The notes beneath the pieces were generated by a model. It worked only from the letters and a program-made list of their open reading frames with translations. It had not been told where the DNA came from and searched no databases. Below, piece after piece: positions 1 to 7,100 of a stretch of 27,667 nt of DNA (position 1 is its first letter; each line of letters starts with the position of its first letter). Origin of the DNA: Alphaproteobacteria bacterium UBA3650 (GTDB taxonomy: Bacteria > Pseudomonadota > Alphaproteobacteria > CAAHEQ01 > UBA3637). The translations under genes were made by a program, and so were the position numbers. Location: contig DFKH01000007.1 in NCBI GenBank assembly GCA_002373815.1, forward strand, positions 1 to 27,667, given 5' to 3'.

Positions 1-1510
1 CATCGCATATTGCATGATCTGGACAAGCATTACACTTGCCAGAGCTTTTATAGCCTGCACAAACACATTTATCCTCCACCATTTTGCGCCGTCCATTGCA
101 CATGGCACACGCCGCAGCAACTGTTTTCTTGCTCTCTGTTGTAGCACATGACACACACACTCCTTCATTGAGTTTTTCCGAATCGGACTGCCAAAAGAAT
201 TTATCTCCACCACAATTTTGAGCATTTGATTCATCCATATTCACACACCAATAACCATCTGTCGCACTGTCGTAAATCAATTGCCGATTTGGGCACACAG
301 TTTCGCAGGCAGTATCTTGAACTAAACGTGCCCCAGTTTGAGTACAATCCGAACACCATCCATTTTCTTTATATCTGCCATCAGGACAATTTATCAACGC
401 ACAGCGCCCGCTTTCCATTTGACGGGTGCCAGAACACGCCATACAATCTGCTTCATCTTCCACATAAATACCATTAACGATATTACAAGATTTACACACA
501 CCTTCTTGATCAGGGAACCAACCACTTCCACAAGATTCTCGCACACAATAACCATTTTTCATTTTACGGGCGGCACTATTGGAGTTAGCTTTACACGCCA
601 TACAATCTACCTCATTTGTAACGGCAACTTTATCAAGGGTACTGCACCAGGTACAGGTACCATCAGCATTTTTAAATTGATTGTCATGAGTACAACTTAA
701 ATCTGGTTGTTGACATTCTCCATTCACGAGATACCATTGATTCGCTGTATCACATGAGAAAGTCTCCCCATCACAGGTGGCATGGTCAGGGCAAGGGTGA
801 CAACCTGTGTTATCTATGTAACCCGTGCAAACACATTGGTTATCAATACATGTGGTTGCACCCGTGCATGTAACACCACCACAAGTATCTAGAACACATT
901 CGTTTTCATTTAAAGTATATCCTTCGTCACAGCCACATTCTCCTTCAAAACACGTACCATGGTCACCACAATCAATCTTACATTCACCATTCAAACATTT
1001 CTCACAGGCGTTGCATTCACTATTTTCTGTACATATTTTTGCTAAATTATTATCCAAAGCAAAACTTGAGCGATAAGCCACAGCAAATGTGGATAATCCA
1101 TCAGGACATTTTTGAATTTTTGTTGGATATGGCAAATTGTTAACATAAATTCGTGCCTTTGATTTTTCGGCAGTATCCGCGGGCCATTCCTTCATAAGCA
1201 ACCGTTTACAAATATTCTCAGGTACATTTGTTATTGTTACTTTATTATAACCCATCACAGGTTTATTTCTTTCCAATAAAATAGGTAATCCAAAGGTAGA
1301 TTGATTCCCTAAATCAGTACTAAACAGACGCTCTTTGCGCTCGTTAGCCAAAATAAGGCGAGTCTTGATGTCGTTGTACAAAGTATCTGCTTTATAGCCA
1401 TCCATCACAGAACGGTACATAATGATGGCCGCAATCCCTAAAATAGAAATAATCGCCAGCACAGCCAACATCTCGACCATACTGCGACCAGATTCGTATC
1501 CTCCTGTCAC
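1..1510 (-). CDS. Cysteine-rich pilin-like surface protein, C-terminus beyond window
   Basis: The minus-strand frame is open from a GTG at 1510 to base 1, so about 503 residues are visible and the C-terminus is missing. The N-terminus has a short leader, then G8/R9-S-M-V-E13-M and a hydrophobic helix (LAVLAIISILGIAAIIMY). This is the class III/type IV prepilin pattern, with Gly at -1 and Glu at +5. A pilin-like head of about 110 residues follows, then many CxxC and EGF-like cysteine motifs such as CNACEKC and CSPxC-type knots. The probable role is an exported, disulfide-rich surface or pseudopilin-like protein; its ligand is unknown. The GTG start is chosen because it gives an 8-residue leader like that of the homologue at 18370, but its ribosome site is weak (GAGAGA). 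ATG 1480 would delete the leader Gly. Confidence 0.75.
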   Translation of the reverse strand, partial: MTGGYESGRSMVEMLAVLAIISILGIAAIIMYRSVMDGYKADTLYNDIKTRLILANERKERLFSTDLGNQSTFGLPILLERNKPVMGYNKVTITNVPENICKRLLMKEWPADTAEKSKARIYVNNLPYPTKIQKCPDGLSTFAVAYRSSFALDNNLAKICTENSECNACEKCLNGECKIDCGDHGTCFEGECGCDEGYTLNENECVLDTCGGVTCTGATTCIDNQCVCTGYIDNTGCHPCPDHATCDGETFSCDTANQWYLVNGECQQPDLSCTHDNQFKNADGTCTWCSTLDKVAVTNEVDCMACKANSNSAARKMKNGYCVRESCGSGWFPDQEGVCKSCNIVNGIYVEDEADCMACSGTRQMESGRCALINCPDGRYKENGWCSDCTQTGARLVQDTACETVCPNRQLIYDSATDGYWCVNMDESNAQNCGGDKFFWQSDSEKLNEGVCVSCATTESKKTVAAACAMCNGRRKMVEDKCVCAGYKSSGKCNACPDHAICD

Positions 1511-1583
1511 TCTGAGGGATCTCTCCCGAAGAATCTTACGAGATACCAGTGTCGCCCGCGGCTCGCTACATCCATGGTAGCAC
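1500..1583. repeat. GC-rich hairpin element, possible dispersed intergenic repeat
   Basis: The stretch is much more GC-rich than its surroundings (it contains CCCGCGGCTCGCTAC). It holds two small hairpins: GGGA-TCTC-TCCC at 1516-1527 and ATCT-TACG-AGAT at 1533-1544. Its wording (GTCACTCTGAGGG, CGAAGAATCTTACGAGAT) resembles short intergenic repeats seen in many bacterial genomes that read like 'CATTCTGAG...GAAGAATCT'. It runs up to the start codon of the pilin-like gene on the minus strand. No second good copy lies in the window, so its repeat status is an inference. The rest of 1584-1669 is AT-rich, with no gene and no clear terminator. Confidence 0.35.
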
Positions 1584-1669
1584 AAACTATTCGAAAAACA
1601 CTTTAAAATCAAATGACGTCTCCTCACTACACGAAGAATAACATAAAGTTTGAAAAAAGACAAGGGGTT

Positions 1670-2305
1670 TTATTGACTCACCCAAATGACTCTGGCCATC
1701 CAACAAACATCGTCTGGCTGTAATGTAATGAGCGTATGTTCTGGATTTAAAGACCTTAACTCAACCTTTTTGGCGCTTTTGTGTTGTAACTCTTTAACCA
1801 TAACTTCACCAGTTTTTAATTTGATGACAATGCGGTCATTTGTCCGAACTTCTGAATCGGGTTGAACGATTAATTTATCTCCTGCGCGATAGACAGGTTC
1901 CATGCTGTTGCCTGAAACTTCCAAAGCATAAACGCCTTTTGCAACTTGAATAGGAAACTCAATACCATCCCAATCATCATTTGATAAGGGATAACCATCT
2001 GAATCGAAATAGCCTTCGCGACCTGCTTTCGCAAGACCTAATAAAGGAATGGTGTGTTTTGGCGTTGGAAGGGGTTGCCCTGCATATTCCATAAATTCGA
2101 AGACTGTGGTATTCATGGCCTTTAAGACCTTATTCATGCTTTCTGTAGAAGGCCAACGTTTGCGCCCATCTGCGCCGATTCGTTTTGATTTGTTAAAACT
2201 TGTTGGATCTAAGCCTGCGCGCTGTGCCATGGCAGACAAAGAAAGTCCCTTTGCTTTTGCGAGGTTTTCCAAGCCTAACCATATTTCTTGATACGAAAGT
2301 TGCAT
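1670..2305 (-). CDS. XRE-type HTH / S24 (LexA-like) self-cleaving repressor
   Basis: A 211-residue regulator. The N-terminal third is a helix-turn-helix domain (GLSLSAMAQRAGLDPTSF, then WPSTESMNKVLKAM). The C-terminal half is an S24 peptidase. By ATG numbering the cleavage-site pair is A94-G95 (AKAGREG), the nucleophile is S134 in SGNSMEP and the general base is K171 in VMVKEL, matching the LexA/CI arrangement. All key residues are intact, so RecA-stimulated autocleavage after DNA damage is expected from the family. ATG 2305 is preferred over GTG 2320 because AAAGGA sits 6 nt upstream. It diverges from the phage cassette and is the natural candidate to repress it. Similar proteins also occur as ordinary alphaproteobacterial chromosomal regulators, so its ownership is uncertain. 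Confidence 0.88.
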   Translation of the reverse strand: MQLSYQEIWLGLENLAKAKGLSLSAMAQRAGLDPTSFNKSKRIGADGRKRWPSTESMNKVLKAMNTTVFEFMEYAGQPLPTPKHTIPLLGLAKAGREGYFDSDGYPLSNDDWDGIEFPIQVAKGVYALEVSGNSMEPVYRAGDKLIVQPDSEVRTNDRIVIKLKTGEVMVKELQHKSAKKVELRSLNPEHTLITLQPDDVCWMARVIWVSQ

Positions 2306-2337
2306 TTTGAATCCTTTCACTTTTTAGTTGCAAATAA

Positions 2338-2366
2338 TTCTTAGCATATTTTTTTATTTAAGTCAA
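2338..2366 (-). promoter_or_regulatory. Sigma70-like promoter of the S24 repressor
   Basis: On the minus strand TTGACT (2361-2366) is followed after 17 nt by TAAGAA (2338-2343), about 33 nt upstream of the ATG at 2305. It lies back to back with the plus-strand promoter at 2391, so one operator in 2338-2419 could control both. I see no convincing palindromic operator. Confidence 0.5.
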
Positions 2367-2390
2367 TAGGATTTTTTTCTCATTTTTATC

Positions 2391-2419
2391 TTGACAAAAG
2401 GAAATTTTTGCTTTATGTT
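2391..2419 (+). promoter_or_regulatory. Sigma70-like promoter of the early cassette genes
   Basis: TTGACA (2391-2396), a 17-nt spacer, then TATGTT (2414-2419). It is placed 39 nt before the ATG at 2458 and divergent from the repressor promoter. It is the likely target of the S24 repressor. Confidence 0.6.
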
Positions 2420-2457
2420 CCTGTTTTGTTCTCATATTGAGAGCTGAAAGGGAAAAA

Positions 2458-2814
2458 ATGAGGAATAAATACCTAACATTCGTGAAGGAGGAAAAGACAA
2501 CGCCATTTGAAAGCGCTGAGGAAGCGTGGTTTTGGTATTGTCTGTGCGAACAATTACAAAAAGGAAGCCAACATTATAGCGGTTCTCATGTCGCACGACC
2601 ATGTGAAAAATCTGATATTTTAATTGCAGTTAAACGATTAGCTCAAATGGGGAGATTGCGTCCTTGTCACCTAAAAATATTGTCTAAATATGGCTTTAGT
2701 CAAGTTCCGCCTCATCCGCACTTTGGGGACAGTTTAAAAATATGTTCTTTATGGCAAGAAGCATTAGATTTTTTGGGGGCTTTGTTAAAGAAAAAAGGCA
2801 TTGTGGCAACTTAA
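2458..2814 (+). CDS. Small protein of unknown function, first gene of the cassette
   Basis: 118 residues from ATG 2458, which has AAAGGG just upstream. An in-frame TTG at 2437 lacks such a site. The protein is mixed charge with no membrane segment or signal. It contains a Trp-rich stretch near the N-terminus (EEAWFWYCLCEQL), a central SHVARPCEKSDIL and a basic C-terminus (LLKKKGIVAT). The helical ILIAVKRLAQMGRLRPCHL segment could be a DNA-binding helix pair, which would suit a small phage regulator, but this is weak. I recall similarly built short proteins in alphaproteobacterial phage regions but cannot name a family. It lies 15 nt upstream of the next gene and is probably co-transcribed from the promoter at 2391. 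Confidence 0.7.
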   Translation: MRNKYLTFVKEEKTTPFESAEEAWFWYCLCEQLQKGSQHYSGSHVARPCEKSDILIAVKRLAQMGRLRPCHLKILSKYGFSQVPPHPHFGDSLKICSLWQEALDFLGALLKKKGIVAT

Positions 2815-2829
2815 AAAAAGGAAAGAAAA

Positions 2830-3228
2830 ATGCTAAAATACACGCTATCAGTTGGATATCGACCTGCATTTGCTTATGTTGCTTTTGGCGGATCACCAAC
2901 GCATTGGTGGACACATTTTTTGAAAAAAGGTTTTTATCATTGTTTGGTCATTATTGGTAATGGTCGGGACTGGTGCGTTATTGATCCAGTCATGCATTTT
3001 ACAGATTTAATAATAGTAAAAACACTACACATTGAAAGATTTTTTGTGGAAAAAGGATATAAGTTGGTAAGAACAACACCCAAAATTCCAAACAAAGTAA
3101 GATTTTGTTTGCGTCCGATGACATGTGTGGAAACTGTCAAAAGATTTTTGGGAATAGAAGCCCCGAATTTATGGACTCCATATCAACTTTTTTGCTTTTT
3201 AAAACAAAAAAAGGAAAATTTTCCTTGA
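2830..3228 (+). CDS. Small phage-associated protein, possible permuted NlpC/P60-like cysteine hydrolase
   Basis: 132 residues, with AAAGGAAAG before the ATG. A hydrophobic strand carrying H37-C38 (FYHCLVIIGNG) leads to W48-x-V-I-D52-P. Later comes R95-P-M-T-C99-V-E-T-V-K-R-F-L-G-I and then TPYQLFCFL. An early His on a strand plus a late Cys at the start of a helix is the layout of circularly permuted papain-like (NlpC/P60, LRAT-like) folds, so H37 and C99 are candidate catalytic residues. This is structural inference only; no enzyme activity can be claimed. It could assist cell-wall opening during entry or be an uncharacterised virion factor. The promoter for the structural genes lies in its last codons. 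Confidence 0.7.
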   Translation: MLKYTLSVGYRPAFAYVAFGGSPTHWWTHFLKKGFYHCLVIIGNGRDWCVIDPVMHFTDLIIVKTLHIERFFVEKGYKLVRTTPKIPNKVRFCLRPMTCVETVKRFLGIEAPNLWTPYQLFCFLKQKKENFP

Positions 3229-3253
3229 CATTTTAAAATTTTTATGCTATACT
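3225..3253 (+). promoter_or_regulatory. Strong sigma70 promoter for the structural operon
   Basis: TTGACA (3225-3230), exactly 17 nt, then TATACT (3248-3253). This is near-consensus and overlaps the stop codon of the preceding gene. Transcription would start near 3260, before the hairpin at 3291-3324. It indicates that the capsid genes use host RNA polymerase, in line with the absence of a phage polymerase. Confidence 0.75.
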
Positions 3254-3290
3254 GTGAATAATTGAAAGCAAGAACTGTATCTATCACACC

Positions 3291-3324
3291 AAAAATCACC
3301 CTGAATAACGGGTGATTTTTTCTA
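3291..3324 (+). terminator. Leader terminator/attenuator between promoter and portal gene
   Basis: AAAAATCACCC (3291-3301) pairs with GGGTGATTTTT (3310-3320) around an 8-nt loop, followed by more T. This is an 11-bp Rho-independent terminator shape. It lies about 30 nt after the predicted start of the promoter at 3225 and 25 nt before the portal gene, so it could abort late transcription unless antiterminated. Alternatively it simply ends the early transcript. Confidence 0.75.
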
Positions 3325-3348
3325 TTTTAAATTGAAAAAGGAGAAAAA

Positions 3349-4833
3349 ATGACAGACACGATTGTCCTATATAATACCTATAAGAAAGCGTTAAATGAAC
3401 GTGCTTTATGGGAACCAACATGGCGAGAATGCTATGAGTATGCTTTTCCACAAAGAGAAGCAGTGTTTAATGCAACCTCTGAAAAATCGAATCGCCTTTT
3501 TGATGGTACAGCACCAGATGCAGTCGATCAACTAGGGGCCATGATGCTATCAGAATTGACACCTCCTTGGTTAAAATGGTTCAATCTGAGTGCTGGTTCA
3601 GAATTGGAAGAAGAAGAACAAAAAAATCTTATCCCAACCTTAAATCAGATGACAGAGGTATTGCAAACAAATTTTGATCGCAGTAATTTTGCCATGGAAA
3701 TTCACCAATGCTATTTAGATTTAATTACTGTTGGAACGGCATGTTTAATGTTTGAAGAGGCACCCTTTGGATCGGCTTCAGCTTTTCGTTTTACAGCAGT
3801 TCCATTATCTCAGGTTTGTCTAGATGAAGGTCCTTGTGGACGATTAGACCATATATTCAGAACAACACAAATGGATTTGGAAACTTTTATGAATCGATTC
3901 GGTGATTTTGCAGTAAGCAGCGAAATGATTGCAAAATCTCAAAAAGAAAAAGTAATATTGAGTGTTGTTGAATGTGTTGAGCCAAAATTAGATGGCACAT
4001 ATGCATATACCGCTTTTTTAAATCCAGATTGCCAACTGGTCCCCAATAGTGGTGAGCCTGTTTTGTTGAAAGAAGGCATTTACGAAACATCACCATTTAT
4101 TGCTTTTCGTTGGCTGAAAGCCCCGGGGGAAGTTTACGGCCGTTCCCCTGTCATGAAAGCACTGCCTGATATCAAGACAGCGAATAAGGTTGTGGAATTG
4201 ATTCTTAAAAATGCCACAATTGCTGTGACAGGTATTTGGCTTGCCGAGGATGATGGCGTTTTAAATCCCGCCAATATCCATCTAACCCCGGGTGCTATTA
4301 TTCCAAAAGCAGTAGGATCAAAGGGATTGACAGCATTAGAATCACCCGGAAAATTTGATGTGTCCCAATTAGTTATTAAAGATTTACGTGAGCATATACG
4401 TCATGCCTTATTAGGTGATAAATTGGGACAAATCGATAATGCGTCTATGATGACAGCAACCGAAGTAACAGAGCGCAGTGAAGATATGTTACTAGTATTG
4501 GGAGCAACCTATGGCCGATTGCAGTCAGAACTACTGATGCCATTGATTGAACGGGCAACATCTATTTTGCGTAAACGTGGTGAAATTCCAGAAATATTTA
4601 TTGATGGACGATACTTAAAAATCACTTATCAATCTGGACGTGCGAAGAAGCAAGCCGAAAAGGATGCAGAAAACGCACTAAAGTGGTTGATGGAAATTAC
4701 AAAATTAGGCGAACAAGCATTATCGGAGGTGAATGTACCTAGTTTTGTGAAATGGTTGGGGCAAAAATTAAACATCCCTGATACTTTGTTTAAAAATGAA
4801 CAAACAGCACCGTTTATCCCACTACAACAATAA
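3349..4833 (+). CDS. Portal protein (T7-like head-tail connector)
   Basis: 494 residues, similar to the usual 500-550 of podoviral connectors. The N-terminus (ALNERALWEPTWRECYEYAFP, NRLFDGTAPDAVDQLGAMMLSEL, TPPWLKWFNL) is the typical T7-type head-tail connector opening. The middle has the GEVYGRSPVMKALPDIKTAN segment and the C-terminal region has SMMTATEVTERSEDML, both recurrent in this family. It forms the dodecameric ring at the unique capsid vertex through which DNA is pumped and to which the tail attaches. A strong AAAAAGGAG ribosome site precedes the ATG. The scaffold gene follows 18 nt downstream, as gene 9 follows gene 8 in T7. Confidence 0.92.
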   Translation: MTDTIVLYNTYKKALNERALWEPTWRECYEYAFPQREAVFNATSEKSNRLFDGTAPDAVDQLGAMMLSELTPPWLKWFNLSAGSELEEEEQKNLIPTLNQMTEVLQTNFDRSNFAMEIHQCYLDLITVGTACLMFEEAPFGSASAFRFTAVPLSQVCLDEGPCGRLDHIFRTTQMDLETFMNRFGDFAVSSEMIAKSQKEKVILSVVECVEPKLDGTYAYTAFLNPDCQLVPNSGEPVLLKEGIYETSPFIAFRWLKAPGEVYGRSPVMKALPDIKTANKVVELILKNATIAVTGIWLAEDDGVLNPANIHLTPGAIIPKAVGSKGLTALESPGKFDVSQLVIKDLREHIRHALLGDKLGQIDNASMMTATEVTERSEDMLLVLGATYGRLQSELLMPLIERATSILRKRGEIPEIFIDGRYLKITYQSGRAKKQAEKDAENALKWLMEITKLGEQALSEVNVPSFVKWLGQKLNIPDTLFKNEQTAPFIPLQQ

Positions 4834-4851
4834 AATAAAAAGGAGAATAAA

Positions 4852-5502
4852 ATGACAAATGTCAAAGAACAAGAAATCAAAGTCCCTGAAAAATTTTTAG
4901 ATGATGAAGGTCATTTAAAAACGGAAGAATTGCTAAAATCATATCTAGCATTGGAAAGAAAAATGTCCGAATCTAAAAAAACAGAAGATGAAATGCCAAA
5001 ATCAGCCAAGGATTACCATATTGTGAGTAAAAATCCCTTGATTGAAGCCGATGAGGAAATTAATGAAATTCTATTTCAACATGGTTTTACCAATGATCAG
5101 GCGCAAGTCGTGTATGATTTAGCAACGGATCGAATCCTACCACTTATGGAAGAAATGGTGGAAGATATTGCCACAGATCGGGAGCTACAAGGATTAGAGC
5201 AAGAATTTGGTGGCCCAGAACAATTCAATACCATTGCGCGACAAATCTCAGCTTGGGCTGAAAAGAATATGGATTCATCAACCTTCAATGCATTGGCAAA
5301 ATCGAAAAATGGTATTATGACTTTGTATCAAATGATGCAAGGGAAAATGGAATCTCCATTGGTACAAGGTCGTGGAAAAGTATCCACAGTAGATGATGAA
5401 GAGACATTGAAAAAATTGATGCAAAATCCAAAGTATTGGCGTGACCAAGATCCAGAACTTTTAAAACGTGTAGAGGCCGGATTTAAGCGACTATACGATT
5501 AA
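4852..5502 (+). CDS. Capsid assembly scaffolding protein (T7 gp9-like)
   Basis: 216 residues, acidic and highly charged, with long predicted helices. The N-terminus (VPEKFLDDEGHLKTEELLKSY) is the typical opening of podoviral scaffolds. The middle contains SAKDYHIVSKNPLIEADEEI, and the C-terminus (DPELLKRVEAGFKRLYD) is a basic helix suited to binding the capsid protein. It directs procapsid assembly around the portal and is lost before or during packaging. Its place between portal and capsid genes supports the call more than any single motif. A GGAG site lies ahead of the ATG. The 105 bases after it hold no gene or hairpin that I can support. Confidence 0.85.
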   Translation: MTNVKEQEIKVPEKFLDDEGHLKTEELLKSYLALERKMSESKKTEDEMPKSAKDYHIVSKNPLIEADEEINEILFQHGFTNDQAQVVYDLATDRILPLMEEMVEDIATDRELQGLEQEFGGPEQFNTIARQISAWAEKNMDSSTFNALAKSKNGIMTLYQMMQGKMESPLVQGRGKVSTVDDEETLKKLMQNPKYWRDQDPELLKRVEAGFKRLYD

Positions 5503-5607
5503 TCTTTTTGTGGATAAGTCTTTGGACCCCACTAAAAAACGGGCGAAGGAAACTTCATAACCCAGTAACCTAAAATACAAATAACAAAATATGAAAGGAA
5601 AAAATAC

Positions 5608-6462
5608 ATGACAGTATCAACAGAAATTGACGCTTCCTTTATTAAACATTTTGAAGCGGAAGTACATAATGCTTATCAACAACAAGGTTCTAAACTTCGC
5701 AATACCGTCCGTTTTAAAGGTGGTATTACGGGAACAAGCACAACGTTCCAAGTAATTGGAGCGCAAACAGCCAATCAAAAATCTGCCCGCAATGCTCAAT
5801 TGACACCATCGGCTGTGACACACGCCCCAGTTGAATGTGAATTATCCGACTGGTATGCTGGACAGTGGGTGGATAAATTGGACGAATTGAAAGTTGGCCA
5901 CGATGAACGTAAGGTTTTGGCAACAGCTGGAGCCTATGCTTTAGGGCGTAAGACAGATGCCTTGATTATTAGCGCATTGGGTAATGCAACGGCAACAGCT
6001 GGTACATCCAGTGAAGCATTGACAAAAGGACGTATATTGAAGGCCTTTGAAATGTTGAATGCTAAAAATGTGCCTGATGATGGTGAACGCTTTGCATTGG
6101 TTGGCCCAGCTCAATGGAATCAATTGCTCAGTTTGGATGAATTTTCTAATGCTAATTATGTGGGTGATGAGCATCCATTTGTGGCAGGTTCAGAATCTCG
6201 TAAATGGATGGGTATCAACTGGATTATGCACACAGGTTTGCCTACATCTGGCACAGGCGCTAATGCCACAACCACTTGCTTTATTTATCATAAATCAGCT
6301 GTTGGCTTAGCAGCAGGTCAAGATATTACAACAGACATTACATGGCATGGTGATTATGCTGCTCATTATGTGAATAATATGATGAGTCAGGGTGCCTGTT
6401 TGATTGATAAAGATGGTGTTGTGAAAATGGTCTGTTTGGATACCCCAGCGGCAAATTCGTAA
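5608..6462 (+). CDS. Major capsid protein
   Basis: 284 residues. The pattern is that of podoviral HK97-fold capsids without a protease-cleaved delta domain. It has a short N-terminal arm (ASFIKHFEAEVHNAYQQQGS), a segment RNTVRFKGGITGTSTTFQVI, a long helix with WVDKLDELKVGHDERKVLAT, a P-domain strand (ERFALVGPAQWNQLL) and a late GWHGDYAA-like strand (DITWHGDYAAHYVNNMM). It follows the scaffold gene and is followed by a terminator, as gene 10 is in T7. I looked for a slippery run near the stop that would give a frameshifted minor capsid form and saw none. The ribosome site is GAAAGG, 10 nt upstream. Confidence 0.9.
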   Translation: MTVSTEIDASFIKHFEAEVHNAYQQQGSKLRNTVRFKGGITGTSTTFQVIGAQTANQKSARNAQLTPSAVTHAPVECELSDWYAGQWVDKLDELKVGHDERKVLATAGAYALGRKTDALIISALGNATATAGTSSEALTKGRILKAFEMLNAKNVPDDGERFALVGPAQWNQLLSLDEFSNANYVGDEHPFVAGSESRKWMGINWIMHTGLPTSGTGANATTTCFIYHKSAVGLAAGQDITTDITWHGDYAAHYVNNMMSQGACLIDKDGVVKMVCLDTPAANS

Positions 6463-6482
6463 TTAAAACTTGTTAAACCTCG

Positions 6483-6514
6483 GCCCTCTTCCTTTCAAGA
6501 AGAGGGCTTTTTTT
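6483..6514 (+). terminator. Rho-independent terminator after the capsid gene
   Basis: GCCCTCTTC (6483-6491) pairs with GAAGAGGGC (6499-6507) over a 7-nt loop and is followed by seven T. It is a textbook intrinsic terminator 20 nt after the capsid stop. T7 has its only strong terminator, T-phi, at the same place after gene 10. The next gene starts 16 nt later with its own ribosome site (AAAGGA), so tail genes would depend on read-through. Confidence 0.92.
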
Positions 6515-6530
6515 GTGAAAGGAAGCCAAA

Positions 6531-7100
6531 ATGACTTATACAAAAATTGATTTATGTTCGCGTGCATTAGTGAAATTAGGAGCAAGTCCTATTGCCTCAT
6601 TTAATGAAGCAACAGCGGAAGCAAAAGTTTGCACGCAACTGTATGAACCGACGGTGGAAAGTTTGTTGGCGGCCTATCCATGGCGTTTTGCATTAGAAAA
6701 AGCTGAATTAGCTCGATTGGTGGCAAAACCGACAGCGGATTATCAATATGCATATCAATTGCCGAATGATTGCGTGCGTGTTTTATCCGCAGGAAATTGT
6801 TTCAAAAGCCAAGGACTAAAATATAAAATTGTGGGGAATAAATTGCATACCAATGCAGAGCAGGTTGTGATTTCATATATTGCACGCCCTGATGAATCAA
6901 CATTCCCCCCGTTTTTCAGTAATGCTTTGATTGCTAAATTAGGGGCTGAACTATGTCTACCTTTAACAGAAAGTACAACCAGAACAGATTATATGTATCA
7001 ACGGGCGGACGAAGAATTTAAAGCGGCCAAATTGACGGATAGCCAACAAGATGTACCAGCATGTTTTCAAGATTTTTCTTTAATTGAGGTGCGTCAATGA
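6531..7100 (+). CDS. Tail tubular protein A (T7 gp11-like)
   Basis: 189 residues, close to T7 gp11 (196). The opening LCSRALVKLGASPIASF, with EATAEAKVCTQLYEPT and LAAYPWRFALEKAEL, is highly typical of podoviral tail tubular A / head-completion adaptors. The protein forms the ring under the portal to which the nozzle attaches. The start has AAAGGAAGCC upstream. The stop overlaps the next ATG (ATGA at 7097-7100), indicating translational coupling with tail tubular protein B, its structural partner. Confidence 0.88.
   Translation: MTYTKIDLCSRALVKLGASPIASFNEATAEAKVCTQLYEPTVESLLAAYPWRFALEKAELARLVAKPTADYQYAYQLPNDCVRVLSAGNCFKSQGLKYKIVGNKLHTNAEQVVISYIARPDESTFPPFFSNALIAKLGAELCLPLTESTTRTDYMYQRADEEFKAAKLTDSQQDVPACFQDFSLIEVRQ

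Noticed and set aside
338..700. Plus-strand open frame of 120 codons at the left end
   Set aside because: It lies opposite the cysteine-rich pilin-like gene and reads as low-complexity Thr/Ile/His, typical of antisense shadow of Cys-rich codons.
6400..6480. T7-like -1 frameshift giving a longer capsid form
   Set aside because: No slippery heptamer before the stop and a terminator follows immediately.
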